Positions 55,793 to 64,000 of a stretch of DNA of 64,000 nt are shown here, piece after piece. The notes beneath the pieces are model-generated. The model saw only the letters and a program-made list of their open reading frames with translations. It was not told the origin of the DNA and ran no database searches. The stretch is from Streptococcus infantis (GTDB lineage: Bacteria; Bacillota; Bacilli; Lactobacillales; Streptococcaceae), in the NCBI RefSeq assembly GCF_000960085.1, contig NZ_JYGT01000002.1:43683-107682 (forward strand). Direction: 5' to 3'. How positions within the stretch are numbered: the first letter of the stretch is position 1; each line of letters begins with the position of its first letter. Position numbers and translations under genes: made by a program.

Positions 55793-58444
55793 ATGGCTGA
55801 TAAAAAAACTGTAACACCAGAGGAAAAGAAACTCGCTGCTGAAAAGCATGTCGATGGTTTGGTGCAAAAAGCTTTGGTTGCTCTTGAAGAAATGCGTAAA
55901 CTCGATCAAGATCAAGTTGATTATATCGTAGCAAAAGCTTCAGTTGCAGCGCTTGACGCACATGGAGAACTTGCTCTTCATGCATTTGAAGAAACTGGAC
56001 GTGGAGTATTTGAAGATAAAGCAACTAAAAACCTATTTGCTTGTGAGCACGTAGTAAATAACATGCGCCACACTAAAACAGTTGGTGTTATCGAAGAAGA
56101 TGACGTAACAGGATTGACTCTTATTGCTGAACCAGTTGGTGTTGTTTGTGGGATTACTCCGACAACTAACCCAACTTCAACAGCAATCTTTAAAGCTTTG
56201 ATTTCATTGAAGACTCGTAATCCGATTGTCTTTGCATTCCACCCATCAGCTCAAGAATCATCAGCTCATGCAGCTCAAATCGTGCGTGACGCAGCGATTA
56301 AAGCAGGAGCTCCTGAAAACTGTGTACAGTGGATTACTGAACCATCTATGGAAGCAACTAGCGCATTGATGAACCACGAAGGTGTTGCAACAATCCTTGC
56401 AACAGGTGGTAATGCCATGGTTAAAGCTGCATATTCATGTGGTAAACCAGCTCTTGGGGTTGGTGCGGGTAACGTTCCAGCTTATGTTGAAAAATCAGCT
56501 AACATCCGCCAAGCTGCTCACGATATCGTAATGTCTAAATCATTTGACAATGGTATGGTCTGTGCATCTGAACAAGCGGTTATCATTGATAAAGAAATTT
56601 ACGATGAATTTGTAGCAGAGTTCAAATCTTATCACACTTACTTTGTAAACAAGAAAGAAAAAGCACTTCTTGAAGAGTTCTGCTTCGGCGTGAAAGCAAA
56701 CAGCAAAAACTGTGCTGGTGCGAAATTGAACGCTGACATCGTTGGTAAACCAGCAACTTGGATTGCAGAACAAGCAGGATTTACAGTTCCAGAAGGAACA
56801 AACATTCTTGCTGCAGAATGTAAAGAAGTTGGTGAAAATGAGCCATTGACTCGTGAAAAATTGTCACCAGTTATCGCAGTTTTGAAATCTGAAAGCCGTG
56901 AAGATGGTATTACCAAAGCTCGTCAAATGGTTGAATTTAACGGTCTTGGTCACTCAGCAGCCATCCACACAGCTGACGAAGAATTGACTAAAGAATTTGG
57001 TAAAGCTGTTAAAGCTATTCGTGTTATCTGTAACTCACCTTCTACTTTCGGTGGTATCGGAGACGTTTATAATGCCTTCTTGCCATCATTGACACTCGGA
57101 TGTGGTTCTTACGGACGTAACTCAGTTGGGGATAACGTTAGCGCCATTAACCTCTTGAATATCAAAAAAGTCGGAAGACGGAGAAATAACATGCAATGGA
57201 TGAAACTTCCTTCAAAAACATACTTTGAACGTGATTCAATTCAATACCTTCAAAAATGTCGTGACGTTGAGCGTGTCATGATCGTTACAGACCACGCTAT
57301 GGTAGAACTTGGTTTCCTTGATCGTATCATCGAACAACTTGACCTTCGTCGCAATAAGGTTGTTTACCAAATCTTTGCAGATGTAGAGCCAGATCCAGAT
57401 ATCACAACTGTTGAACGTGGTACAGAAATCATGCGTTCCTTCAAACCAGATACAATCATCGCTCTTGGTGGTGGATCACCAATGGATGCTGCTAAAGTAA
57501 TGTGGCTCTTCTACGAACAACCAGAAGTGGACTTCCGTGACCTTGTACAAAAATTCATGGATATCCGTAAACGTGCCTTCAAATTCCCATTGCTTGGTAA
57601 GAAAACTAAATTCATCGCTATCCCAACTACATCTGGTACAGGATCTGAAGTAACTCCATTTGCCGTTATCTCTGATAAAGCAAACAACCGTAAATACCCA
57701 ATCGCTGACTACTCATTGACACCAACTGTGGCAATCGTAGACCCTGCTTTGGTATTGACAGTTCCTGGATTTGTTGCTGCTGACACTGGTATGGACGTAT
57801 TGACTCACGCAACTGAAGCTTACGTATCACAAATGGCTAGCGACTACACTGATGGTCTTGCTCTTCAAGCTATCAAACTTGTATTCGAAAACTTGGAAAG
57901 CTCAGTGAAGAATGCAGACTTCCACTCGCGTGAGAAAATGCATAACGCTTCAACTATTGCTGGTATGGCCTTTGCGAATGCCTTTCTAGGTATTTCTCAC
58001 TCAATGGCTCACAAGATTGGTGCACAATTCCACACAGTTCACGGACGTACAAATGCAATCTTGCTTCCATACGTTATCCGTTACAACGGTACGCGCCCAG
58101 CTAAGACAGCTACATGGCCTAAGTACAACTACTACCGTGCAGATGAGAAGTATCAAGATATCGCTCGTATGCTTGGCCTTCCAGCTTCTACACCAGAAGA
58201 AGGGGTTGCATCTTATGCTAAAGCTGTTTACGAACTCGGTGAGCGCGTAGGTATCCAAATGAACTTCAAAGCACAAGGTATTGACGAGAAAGAATGGAAA
58301 GAACATTCACGTGAATTGGCCTTCCTTGCTTATGAAGATCAATGTTCACCTGCAAACCCACGTCTTCCAATGGTTGATCATATGCAAGAAATCATCGAAG
58401 ATGCTTACTATGGTTACAAAGAAAGACCAGGACGTCTTAAATAA
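55793..58444 (+). CDS. adhE: Bifunctional acetaldehyde/alcohol dehydrogenase AdhE
   Basis: An 883-aa fermentation enzyme that converts acetyl-CoA to ethanol and regenerates NAD+. The N-terminal aldehyde dehydrogenase (1-440) has the catalytic Cys in GMVCASEQA; the C-terminal iron-dependent alcohol dehydrogenase (about 460-883) has GGGSPMDAAK and iron-binding His in THATEAY and HSMAHKIGAQFH. I chose ATG 55793 (GGAGG 5 nt upstream). The GTG at 55742 lies in the Rex operator next to the transcription start. The enzyme forms spirosomes in relatives. Confidence 0.97.
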   Translation: MADKKTVTPEEKKLAAEKHVDGLVQKALVALEEMRKLDQDQVDYIVAKASVAALDAHGELALHAFEETGRGVFEDKATKNLFACEHVVNNMRHTKTVGVIEEDDVTGLTLIAEPVGVVCGITPTTNPTSTAIFKALISLKTRNPIVFAFHPSAQESSAHAAQIVRDAAIKAGAPENCVQWITEPSMEATSALMNHEGVATILATGGNAMVKAAYSCGKPALGVGAGNVPAYVEKSANIRQAAHDIVMSKSFDNGMVCASEQAVIIDKEIYDEFVAEFKSYHTYFVNKKEKALLEEFCFGVKANSKNCAGAKLNADIVGKPATWIAEQAGFTVPEGTNILAAECKEVGENEPLTREKLSPVIAVLKSESREDGITKARQMVEFNGLGHSAAIHTADEELTKEFGKAVKAIRVICNSPSTFGGIGDVYNAFLPSLTLGCGSYGRNSVGDNVSAINLLNIKKVGRRRNNMQWMKLPSKTYFERDSIQYLQKCRDVERVMIVTDHAMVELGFLDRIIEQLDLRRNKVVYQIFADVEPDPDITTVERGTEIMRSFKPDTIIALGGGSPMDAAKVMWLFYEQPEVDFRDLVQKFMDIRKRAFKFPLLGKKTKFIAIPTTSGTGSEVTPFAVISDKANNRKYPIADYSLTPTVAIVDPALVLTVPGFVAADTGMDVLTHATEAYVSQMASDYTDGLALQAIKLVFENLESSVKNADFHSREKMHNASTIAGMAFANAFLGISHSMAHKIGAQFHTVHGRTNAILLPYVIRYNGTRPAKTATWPKYNYYRADEKYQDIARMLGLPASTPEEGVASYAKAVYELGERVGIQMNFKAQGIDEKEWKEHSRELAFLAYEDQCSPANPRLPMVDHMQEIIEDAYYGYKERPGRLK

Positions 58445-58458
58445 TTGATTATCAGTCA

Positions 58459-58486
58459 GAGGCAGGAGTAATCCTGTCTCTTTTTT
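58459..58486 (+). terminator. Terminator after adhE
   Basis: GAGGCAGGA-GTAA-TCCTGTCTC followed by TTTTTT. The rest of the 310-bp gap to gap holds only the gap promoter. Confidence 0.9.
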
Positions 58487-58639
58487 ATAGTTTTTCAAAA
58501 TAGATGAGGTTAAAAGTTTAGAAAGAAAGGCTTGTAACTAACTGTCAATATCTATGTTGAAAGGCTTTTGGCTCAATTAACTTATATAAATTTGAGTCTT
58601 TGCAAAGTAGAAAACTGAAGTGAAAATCAACGTCAGCGC

Positions 58640-58668
58640 TTGCAATAAAACTAAAATAGTTATATAAT
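58640..58668 (+). promoter_or_regulatory. gap promoter
   Basis: TTGCAA (58640), a 17-bp spacer and TATAAT (58663-58668), with a leader of about 80 nt. Confidence 0.8.
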
Positions 58669-58754
58669 AGGTTTGTTGAAAGGTGATTTGTAGTGATTCA
58701 AGTTACTCTTTTCACAATAAAATTTTCATGATTTTCATAAGGAGGAAATCACTA

Positions 58755-59765
58755 ATGGTAGTTAAAGTTGGTATTAACGGTTTCGGTCGTATCGGTCGTC
58801 TTGCTTTCCGTCGTATCCAAAACGTAGAAGGTGTTGAAGTTACTCGCATCAACGACCTTACAGATCCAGTTATGCTTGCACACTTGTTGAAATATGACAC
58901 AACTCAAGGTCGTTTCGACGGAACTGTGGAAGTTAAAGAAGGTGGATTCGAAGTTAACGGTAAATTCATCCGCGTTTCTGCAGAACGTGACCCAGAACAA
59001 ATCGACTGGGCTAACGATGGTGTAGAAATCGTTCTTGAAGCAACTGGATTCTTCGCTAAGAAAGATGCAGCTGAAAAACACTTGCACCCAGGCGGAGCTA
59101 AGAAAGTTGTTATCACTGCTCCTGGTGGAAACGACGTTAAAACAGTTGTATTTAACACTAACCACGATGTTCTTGATGGAACTGAAACAGTTATTTCAGG
59201 TGCTTCATGTACTACAAACTGCTTGGCTCCAATGGCTAAAGCTCTTCAAGATAACTTCGGTGTTGTAGAAGGATTGATGACTACTATCCACGCTTACACT
59301 GGTGACCAAATGATCCTTGACGGACCACACCGTGGTGGTGACCTTCGTCGTGCTCGCGCTGGTGCTGCAAACATCGTTCCTAACTCAACTGGTGCTGCTA
59401 AAGCTATCGGTCTTGTAATCCCAGAATTGAACGGTAAACTTGACGGATCTGCACAACGCGTTCCAACTCCAACTGGATCAGTTACTGAATTGGTAGCTGT
59501 TCTTGAAAAGAACGTTACTGTTGATGAAGTGAACGCAGCTATGAAAGCAGCTTCAAACGAATCATACGGTTACACAGAAGATCCAATCGTATCTTCAGAT
59601 ATCGTAGGTATGTCATACGGTTCATTGTTTGACGCAACTCAAACTAAAGTTCTTGACGTTGACGGTAAACAATTGGTTAAAGTTGTATCATGGTACGACA
59701 ACGAAATGTCTTACACTGCACAACTTGTACGTACTCTTGAATACTTCGCTAAAATCGCTAAATAA
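58755..59765 (+). CDS. gap: Glyceraldehyde-3-phosphate dehydrogenase (glycolytic)
   Basis: A 336-aa NAD-dependent enzyme of glycolysis. The NAD fold is [12 protein letters not shown], the catalytic Cys lies in [12 protein letters not shown] and the base His in [11 protein letters not shown] chose ATG 58755 after AAGGAGG; earlier in-frame codons from 58683 lie in the leader. The strong promoter, ribosome site and optimal codons fit very high expression. In streptococci it also appears on the surface as a plasmin(ogen) receptor. Confidence 0.98.
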   Translation: MVVKVGINGFGRIGRLAFRRIQNVEGVEVTRINDLTDPVMLAHLLKYDTTQGRFDGTVEVKEGGFEVNGKFIRVSAERDPEQIDWANDGVEIVLEATGFFAKKDAAEKHLHPGGAKKVVITAPGGNDVKTVVFNTNHDVLDGTETVISGASCTTNCLAPMAKALQDNFGVVEGLMTTIHAYTGDQMILDGPHRGGDLRRARAGAANIVPNSTGAAKAIGLVIPELNGKLDGSAQRVPTPTGSVTELVAVLEKNVTVDEVNAAMKAASNESYGYTEDPIVSSDIVGMSYGSLFDATQTKVLDVDGKQLVKVVSWYDNEMSYTAQLVRTLEYFAKIAK

Positions 59766-59779
59766 TTCCTGAGTCAATT

Positions 59780-59808
59780 AAAGCAAGGTCAACTGGCCTT
59801 GCTTTTTT
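59780..59808 (+). terminator. Terminator after gap
   Basis: AAGCAAGGTC-AACT-GGCCTTGCTT followed by TTTT. Confidence 0.92.
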
Positions 59809-59818
59809 GCTTATAATA

Positions 59819-59845
59819 AAAATGGATGGTTTTATCATCCATTTT
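59819..59845 (-). terminator. Terminator of the pseudouridine synthase gene
   Basis: A perfect 10-bp stem AAAATGGATG / CATCCATTTT with a 7-nt loop; on the minus strand it contains the stop codon and leads into TTTATT. Confidence 0.75.
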
Positions 59846-60710
59846 GTTTTAATTCTCTTTCAAATGTATCTGATAGCGCAGTAAAACTTAACTTGTTTAA
59901 AGTTAGAGGGTGGACAAAGGATAGTTTGAATGCGTGTAGCATCAGTCTCTTAGTTTTTGAATGTGGATTGTAGAGAGGGTCTCCAAGGATTGGATGCCCG
60001 TGGTGAGATAGATGCACTCGAATTTGATGAGTACGTCCTGTTTTCAATCTGCACCGAACGAGACTGGTTTTGTTTTGAAACTGTTTTAACCGAGTTACTT
60101 GAGTTTCGGCATATTGACCATTTTTTTGATCCACAACTCTTTTTCTACGATCATGGCGATTGCGGCCGATTTTATCTCGAAAGATAAGTTCTTTGGCTTC
60201 TGTTTTTCCTTCCACTAAGGCACAGTATTCTCGCGAAATCTCTTTTTTCTCTAATAATCGATTGAGGATAGGCAATATAAATGGATTTTTCGCAAACAGT
60301 ACGAGACCACTTGTTTCCATATCTAGTCTATGAACAACATAGCAGGTTTGACCGACATAGGCGCTGACATGATTGAGAAGAGCTATCTCATCTGGCTGAT
60401 TTCCATGTGTCTTCATACCCTCAGGTTTATTGACGATAATTAAATGTTGATCTTGATAGACTTCATTTACAAGTTTGGCGTCTCCCGAAGTAATTTCTTT
60501 TGCAGGATAATCTTCCTCGTCGAAAATCAATTGACATTCATCTCCTGCTTTGATAGTTTGGTGCCAATGAACTTCTTTTTTGTTGATAAGGATATGTTTC
60601 TTAACTCTCAAAAAATGTCGTATTTTTCGAGGGATTAACAGTTGCTCTTCCAGAAAAAGTTTGACTGTCATTTCAGGCAAAGAATCAGGTATAGTAAAGG
60701 TAAATTTCAT
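59835..60710 (-). CDS. RluA family pseudouridine synthase
   Basis: A 291-aa enzyme that isomerises uridine to pseudouridine in rRNA or tRNA. An N-terminal S4-like region (1-75) precedes the catalytic domain with HRLDMETSGL (catalytic Asp) and the later RTHQIRVHLSHHGHPILGD motif. The exact target (RluD-like or YjbO-like) cannot be told. The start ATG 60710 has no ribosome site, and an extended -10 lies only 6 nt upstream, so the mRNA may be leaderless. It is divergent from pbp2A. Confidence 0.9.
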   Translation of the reverse strand: MKFTFTIPDSLPEMTVKLFLEEQLLIPRKIRHFLRVKKHILINKKEVHWHQTIKAGDECQLIFDEEDYPAKEITSGDAKLVNEVYQDQHLIIVNKPEGMKTHGNQPDEIALLNHVSAYVGQTCYVVHRLDMETSGLVLFAKNPFILPILNRLLEKKEISREYCALVEGKTEAKELIFRDKIGRNRHDRRKRVVDQKNGQYAETQVTRLKQFQNKTSLVRCRLKTGRTHQIRVHLSHHGHPILGDPLYNPHSKTKRLMLHAFKLSFVHPLTLNKLSFTALSDTFERELKQNG

Positions 60711-60716
60711 ACAGAT

Positions 60717-60725
60717 ATTGTAACA
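60717..60725 (-). promoter_or_regulatory. Extended -10 promoter of the pseudouridine synthase gene
   Basis: On the minus strand TGT-TACAAT ends 6 nt before the ATG. The -35 is poor. Confidence 0.5.
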
Positions 60726-60762
60726 AAAATTAGTCTATTTGGACAGGGGACTAGCTAAATTC

Positions 60763-60791
60763 TTGTCTTCCTATAGGGAAGATGATAAAAT
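60763..60791 (+). promoter_or_regulatory. pbp2A promoter, start site predicted at the ATG
   Basis: TTGTCT (60763), a 17-bp spacer and TAAAAT (60786-60791) with extended TGA; the -10 ends 6 nt before ATG 60798. Confidence 0.65.
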
Positions 60792-60797
60792 AAACGC

Positions 60798-63023
60798 ATG
60801 AAATTAGATACATTATTTGAAAAATTTCTTTCCTTATTTAAGAAAGAAGAATCTGAAATTGAAGAAACAGAGACTAATGAAGTTGAACATGAAGGTAACG
60901 GGTCTAGTAATTTACGACGTTCAAGATCAGGACGGAAGAAATCTGGGTCAGTTGGTTCTATCCGAAAATTCTGGCGTCGCTATCATCTGACAAAAATCTT
61001 TCTGATTTTGGGACTCAGTACTAGCTTGTTTGTTGGAGTTTATCTGTTTGCCCTAGCAAAATCGACAAATGTTACAGATTTGCAAAATGCTTTAAAAACT
61101 CGAACTCTGATTTTTGACCGAGAAGAGAAAGAAGCGGGAGCCCTGTCAGGACAAAAAGGGACCTATGTCGAACTTTCTGATATTAGTGAAGATTTGCAGA
61201 ATGCTGTTATTGCGACAGAAGATAGAAGTTTCTATAAAAATAGTGGAATTAACTATGGGCGCTTTTTCCTGGCTATCCTAACAGCTGGTCGTTCGGGCGG
61301 TGGTTCTACAATTACCCAACAGTTGGCGAAAAATGCTTATCTTTCACAAGACCAAACTGTGCAGAGAAAGGCTAAAGAATTCTTCCTTGCTTTAGAATTA
61401 ACCAAAAAATACAGTAAAAAAGAAATTCTAACCATGTACTTGAACAATGCCTACTTCGGTAATGGAGTTTGGGGTGTTGAGGATGCAAGTAAAAAGTACT
61501 TCGGAGTTTCAGCCTCTCAATTGACACTTGATGAAGCTGCAACCTTAGCAGGAATGCTTAAAGGGCCAGAGTTATACAACCCTTTGAATTCCATTGAAGA
61601 CTCTACTAATCGCAGAGATACTGTTCTACAAAATATGGTAGCTGCTGGCTATATTGATAAAAATAAAGAAGCGGAAGCTGCAGGTGTTGACATGGCATCT
61701 CGGCTTCAGGATGTTTATGAAGGAAAAATATCAGACTACCGTTATCCTTCTTATTTTGATGCAGTTGTTAATGAAGCTATTGAAAAGTATAACCTAACAG
61801 AGGAAGAAATCGTTAATAACGGTTATCGAATTTATACGGAGCTAGATCAAAATTACCAAGCAAATATGCAGGTAATCTATCAAAATACATCTCTCTTTCC
61901 AACGGCTGAAGATGGGACACATGCAGAGTCAGGTAGTGTCGCTTTGGAACCAAAAACGGGTGGAGTTCGAGGGATTGTTGGTCGCGTTGCCGGAGATGAT
62001 AAAGTTGGTTTTCGAAATTTCAACTATGCAACTCAATCAAAAAGAAGTCCAGGGTCAACGATTAAACCATTAGTAGTTTATACACCAGCAGTCGAAGCGG
62101 GTTGGGCTTTAAATAAAGAGTTGGATAATCATACCATGGAATATGGAGACTACAAGGTCGATAACTACGCTGGAATCAAAACGTCACCAGAAATTCCAAT
62201 GTATCAAGCTTTAGCCGAATCTTTAAACCTCCCTGCAGTAGCAACAGTTAAACAACTTGGCATCGATAAGGCTTTTGAATCAGGTGAAAAATTTGGACTT
62301 GATTTAACGAATGTGGATCGCGTGTTAGGTGTAGCTCTAGGTGGTGGCGTGGAAACTAACCCACTACAAATGGCGCAAGCTTATGCAGCATTCGCAAATG
62401 AAGGTTTAATGCCTGAAGCACATTTTATTACACGAATTGAAAATGCAAGTGGAGAAGTCATTGCTACTCACAAAAACACTCAAAAACGAGTGGTTGACAA
62501 ATCGGTAGCTGATAAAATGACAAGTATGATGCTTGGAACCTTTACAAATGGTACAGGAATAAGTTCTTCACCTAATGACTATGTTTTAGCTGGAAAAACT
62601 GGTACAACTGAAGCGGCTTTTAACCCAGTATATACAAGTGACCAGTGGGTTATTGGCTATACGCCTGATGTGGTAATCAGTCACTGGCTTGGTTTCCCGA
62701 CTACGGACGAAAATCATTATCTATCAGGCTCGACTTCAAATGGCGCAGCTCATATTTTTAGAAGCATGGCTGAAACAATCCTTCCTTATACGCCGGGAAG
62801 TACTTTTACAGTTAAGAATGCTTATGAACTAAACGGTATAGCACCTAAAAATGCTCAAAATCATTTTACTGACAGTGGTGGAACGCAATCAAGTGATACT
62901 ATAACCGATATTAGAGGACGAGCTCAGAATCTTATCGATGAAGCAGAACGAGCAATTTCAGATGCTAAGATTAAAGAAAAAGCAAAAACAATATGGGATA
63001 CAATAGTAGATTTGTTCCAATAA
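60798..63023 (+). CDS. pbp2A: Class A penicillin-binding protein 2a
   Basis: Bifunctional peptidoglycan synthase (741 aa): a cytoplasmic N-terminus (1-70), one helix (FLILGLSTSLFVGVYLFAL), a GT51 transglycosylase domain (ATEDRSFY, then GGSTITQQLAKN) and a transpeptidase domain with SxxK as STIK, SxN as SLN and KTG as KTGT. The motifs look normal, so no beta-lactam resistance can be claimed from them. It is about 10 residues longer than my memory of the pneumococcal protein, by an acidic stretch near residues 25-40. No ribosome site precedes the ATG. Confidence 0.95.
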   Translation: MKLDTLFEKFLSLFKKEESEIEETETNEVEHEGNGSSNLRRSRSGRKKSGSVGSIRKFWRRYHLTKIFLILGLSTSLFVGVYLFALAKSTNVTDLQNALKTRTLIFDREEKEAGALSGQKGTYVELSDISEDLQNAVIATEDRSFYKNSGINYGRFFLAILTAGRSGGGSTITQQLAKNAYLSQDQTVQRKAKEFFLALELTKKYSKKEILTMYLNNAYFGNGVWGVEDASKKYFGVSASQLTLDEAATLAGMLKGPELYNPLNSIEDSTNRRDTVLQNMVAAGYIDKNKEAEAAGVDMASRLQDVYEGKISDYRYPSYFDAVVNEAIEKYNLTEEEIVNNGYRIYTELDQNYQANMQVIYQNTSLFPTAEDGTHAESGSVALEPKTGGVRGIVGRVAGDDKVGFRNFNYATQSKRSPGSTIKPLVVYTPAVEAGWALNKELDNHTMEYGDYKVDNYAGIKTSPEIPMYQALAESLNLPAVATVKQLGIDKAFESGEKFGLDLTNVDRVLGVALGGGVETNPLQMAQAYAAFANEGLMPEAHFITRIENASGEVIATHKNTQKRVVDKSVADKMTSMMLGTFTNGTGISSSPNDYVLAGKTGTTEAAFNPVYTSDQWVIGYTPDVVISHWLGFPTTDENHYLSGSTSNGAAHIFRSMAETILPYTPGSTFTVKNAYELNGIAPKNAQNHFTDSGGTQSSDTITDIRGRAQNLIDEAERAISDAKIKEKAKTIWDTIVDLFQ

Positions 63024-63029
63024 TTCTTA

Positions 63030-63060
63030 AATGGCAAGAATGAATTCTTGTCATTTTTTT
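63030..63060 (+). terminator. Terminator after pbp2A
   Basis: AATGGCAAGAA-TGAA-TTCTTGTCATT followed by TTTTT. Confidence 0.9.
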
Positions 63061-63174
63061 GCGTCCTGAAATGATTCAAAAGAAATCTAAAAGAGATGTA
63101 TTAGTATCTAATGTATAAATTTAGACAAGAATAGAAGCAAAATAAAGAATAAAGACTTTTATGAAGGTTGACTC

Positions 63175-63183
63175 TGCTATACT
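63175..63183 (+). promoter_or_regulatory. Extended -10 of comX
   Basis: TGC-TATACT 23 nt upstream of the comX ATG. There is no good -35, as expected of a promoter that needs the activator ComE; I could not identify a convincing ComE direct repeat. Confidence 0.6.
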
Positions 63184-63206
63184 GAATGCAGAAAAGGAGG
63201 GTAATC

Positions 63207-63683
63207 ATGTTAGAAAAAAATTACCAAGAAGTAAGAGCTATCGTACACAAGTGCCGAAAGGAGTACTATCTTCATTTATGGGAAAAAGAAGATTGGGACC
63301 AAGAAGGAATGATTTGTCTTCATGAATTAATGGAGAACCACCCAGAATTCAAGGAGAAAAAAAATAAACAATTCTATATTTACTTTAAAACAAAATTTCG
63401 CAATCGGATTTTAGATGCTGTGCGAAAACAAGAGAGTTATAAAAGAAAATTAGATCGTCAAGCATATGAAGAAGTGGGTGAAATTAGCCACAGATTAAGG
63501 GAGGGAGGACTTGTCTTGGATGAGTCGTACGCTCTACAAGAAATGCTTAAGAAATATCGAGCTGGTTTAGGAAAGGAGAAGTTGGAATATTTCGAACGAT
63601 TGATGGCAGATGAACGATTTAAAGGCAGAAAAGCTATGCTTAAAGAGTTGCAACTTGTCTTAAAAGATTTTGGACCAAAATAA
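63207..63683 (+). CDS. comX: Competence-specific sigma factor ComX (SigX)
   Basis: A 158-aa alternative sigma factor that switches on late competence (DNA uptake and recombination) genes from cin-box promoters. It shares with pneumococcal ComX the core KCR..YYLHLWE, DWDQEGMICLHEL, YFKTKFRNRILDAVRKQES (region 2) and EEVGEISHRLREGGL. I chose ATG 63207, with AAAGGAGG 6 nt upstream, over the in-frame ATG 63186. It sits just before tRNA-Glu and an rRNA operon, the position of comX copies in pneumococcus. ComX levels are controlled by ComE and by ClpEP degradation there. Confidence 0.95.
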   Translation: MLEKNYQEVRAIVHKCRKEYYLHLWEKEDWDQEGMICLHELMENHPEFKEKKNKQFYIYFKTKFRNRILDAVRKQESYKRKLDRQAYEEVGEISHRLREGGLVLDESYALQEMLKKYRAGLGKEKLEYFERLMADERFKGRKAMLKELQLVLKDFGPK

Positions 63684-63703
63684 TAAAAAATAGCAAAAAC
63701 CAG

Positions 63704-63731
63704 TTGACAAGCGCTAAAAAGTAGGTATAAT
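63704..63731 (+). promoter_or_regulatory. tRNA-Glu promoter
   Basis: TTGACA (63704), a 16-bp spacer and TATAAT (63726-63731). Confidence 0.85.
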
Positions 63732-63752
63732 AGAAAGAGTTGAAAAGCTCAA

Positions 63753-63824
63753 GGTCCGTTGGTCAAGGGGTTAAGACACCGCCTTTTCACGGCGGTAACA
63801 CGGGTTCGAATCCCGTACGGACTA
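63753..63824 (+). tRNA. tRNA-Glu(UUC)
   Basis: 72 nt. The acceptor stem GGTCCGT/ACGGACT has a terminal G:U pair, the anticodon stem CCGCC/GGCGG holds the loop TTTTCAC with anticodon TTC, and the T-arm is CGGGTTCGAATCCCG. Discriminator A; CCA is not encoded. It is a substrate of MnmA/MnmEG encoded in this window. Confidence 0.97.
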
Positions 63825-63877
63825 TGGGTGTATCGCGGTTGATGGGAATAGGATATAAAAAAAGTTAAAAAAACCTG

Positions 63878-63906
63878 TTGACAGAGAAAACTGACTGTGA
63901 TATACT
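63878..63906 (+). promoter_or_regulatory. rRNA operon P promoter
   Basis: Consensus TTGACA (63878), a 17-bp spacer and TATACT (63901-63906). Confidence 0.9.
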
Positions 63907-63913
63907 AATATAG

Positions 63914-64000
63914 TTGTCGCAAGCGCGACAAAGACCTTTGAAAACTGAACAAGACGAACCAATGTGCAGGGCACTATAACTGAAGGTTATAGTACTGAAC
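63914..64000 (+). other. rRNA operon leader (continues past the window)
   Basis: After a TTGTCGC-AAGC-GCGACAA hairpin (63914-63931) comes the streptococcal pre-16S leader type sequence (ACCTTTGAAAACTGAACAAG). The 16S gene is not reached. Confidence 0.75.

Noticed and set aside
63084..63174. ComE direct repeat upstream of comX
   Set aside because: I looked for two ComE half-sites spaced 12 bp before the -10; only a partial match (AAGGTTGAC) is visible.

Overview
The window is a chromosome segment of a mitis-group Streptococcus (S. mitis / S. oralis / S. pneumoniae relatives). The evidence is protein sequences and local gene orders that look very close to pneumococcal ones from memory (trhO, sdaAB/AA, the LysM protein, mnmA-mnmG, nrdD-nrdG, the S10-spc-alpha ribosomal superoperon, rnpA-yidC-khpB, adhE, gap, pbp2A, comX), a CiaR-controlled csRNA, and a competence sigma gene in front of tRNA-Glu and an rRNA leader. 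The blocks are joined in an order that differs from the pneumococcal reference order I remember.

Layout. 1-3.3 kb: the end of a CUT1 sugar ABC transporter (two permeases, lipoprotein binding protein). 3.4-9.3 kb: a CPBP protease, tRNA hydroxylase TrhO, an uncharacterised protein, and on the minus strand a PadR-DUF1700-DUF4097-membrane protein operon. 9.4-11.9 kb: an accessory minus-strand cassette that looks like a retron, with an extended -10 promoter, a ~186-nt msr-msd-like RNA closed by inverted repeats, a reverse transcriptase fused to a TOPRIM domain, and its own terminator. 11.9-20.5 kb: an MFS exporter, a GT2 glycosyltransferase, a FlaA1/CapD-type dehydratase, two DUF805 paralogues, a HAD phosphatase, serine dehydratase and a LysM wall protein. 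20.6-28.1 kb: a membrane-anchored protein, mnmA, two Nudix genes, mnmG, a 44-aa protein and a GT-C-like membrane protein. 28.1-32.3 kb: the anaerobic ribonucleotide reductase operon. 32.4-47.3 kb: the S10-spc-alpha operon from rpsJ to rplQ with secY, adk, infA, rpmJ and rpoA; most larger gaps hold stem-loops and a second promoter precedes infA. 47.3-55.5 kb: ACT and PFL-family genes, a csRNA, rnpA-yidC-khpB, an uncharacterised gene, tkt, yajC, a low-molecular-weight phosphatase and a MORN protein. 55.5-64 kb: adhE behind a CcpA/Rex-type control region, gap, a divergent pseudouridine synthase/pbp2A pair whose mRNAs look leaderless, comX, tRNA-Glu and the promoter and leader of an rRNA operon that continues past the window.

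How it fits together. Most of the window is core growth machinery: translation, secretion/insertion (SecY, YidC, YajC), wood-and-bricks wall synthesis (PBP2a, LysM protein) and fermentation (AdhE, GAPDH, transketolase). tRNA U34 modification recurs (TrhO, MnmA, MnmG). The one clear accessory element is the retron, inserted between padR and the MFS gene, which I remember as neighbours in pneumococcus. Retrons of the RT-TOPRIM type (Ec67-like) are known anti-phage systems; here the RT also carries an unusual threefold Leu-Trp-Glu-Cys repeat. The retron is the best candidate for an undescribed system in this window.
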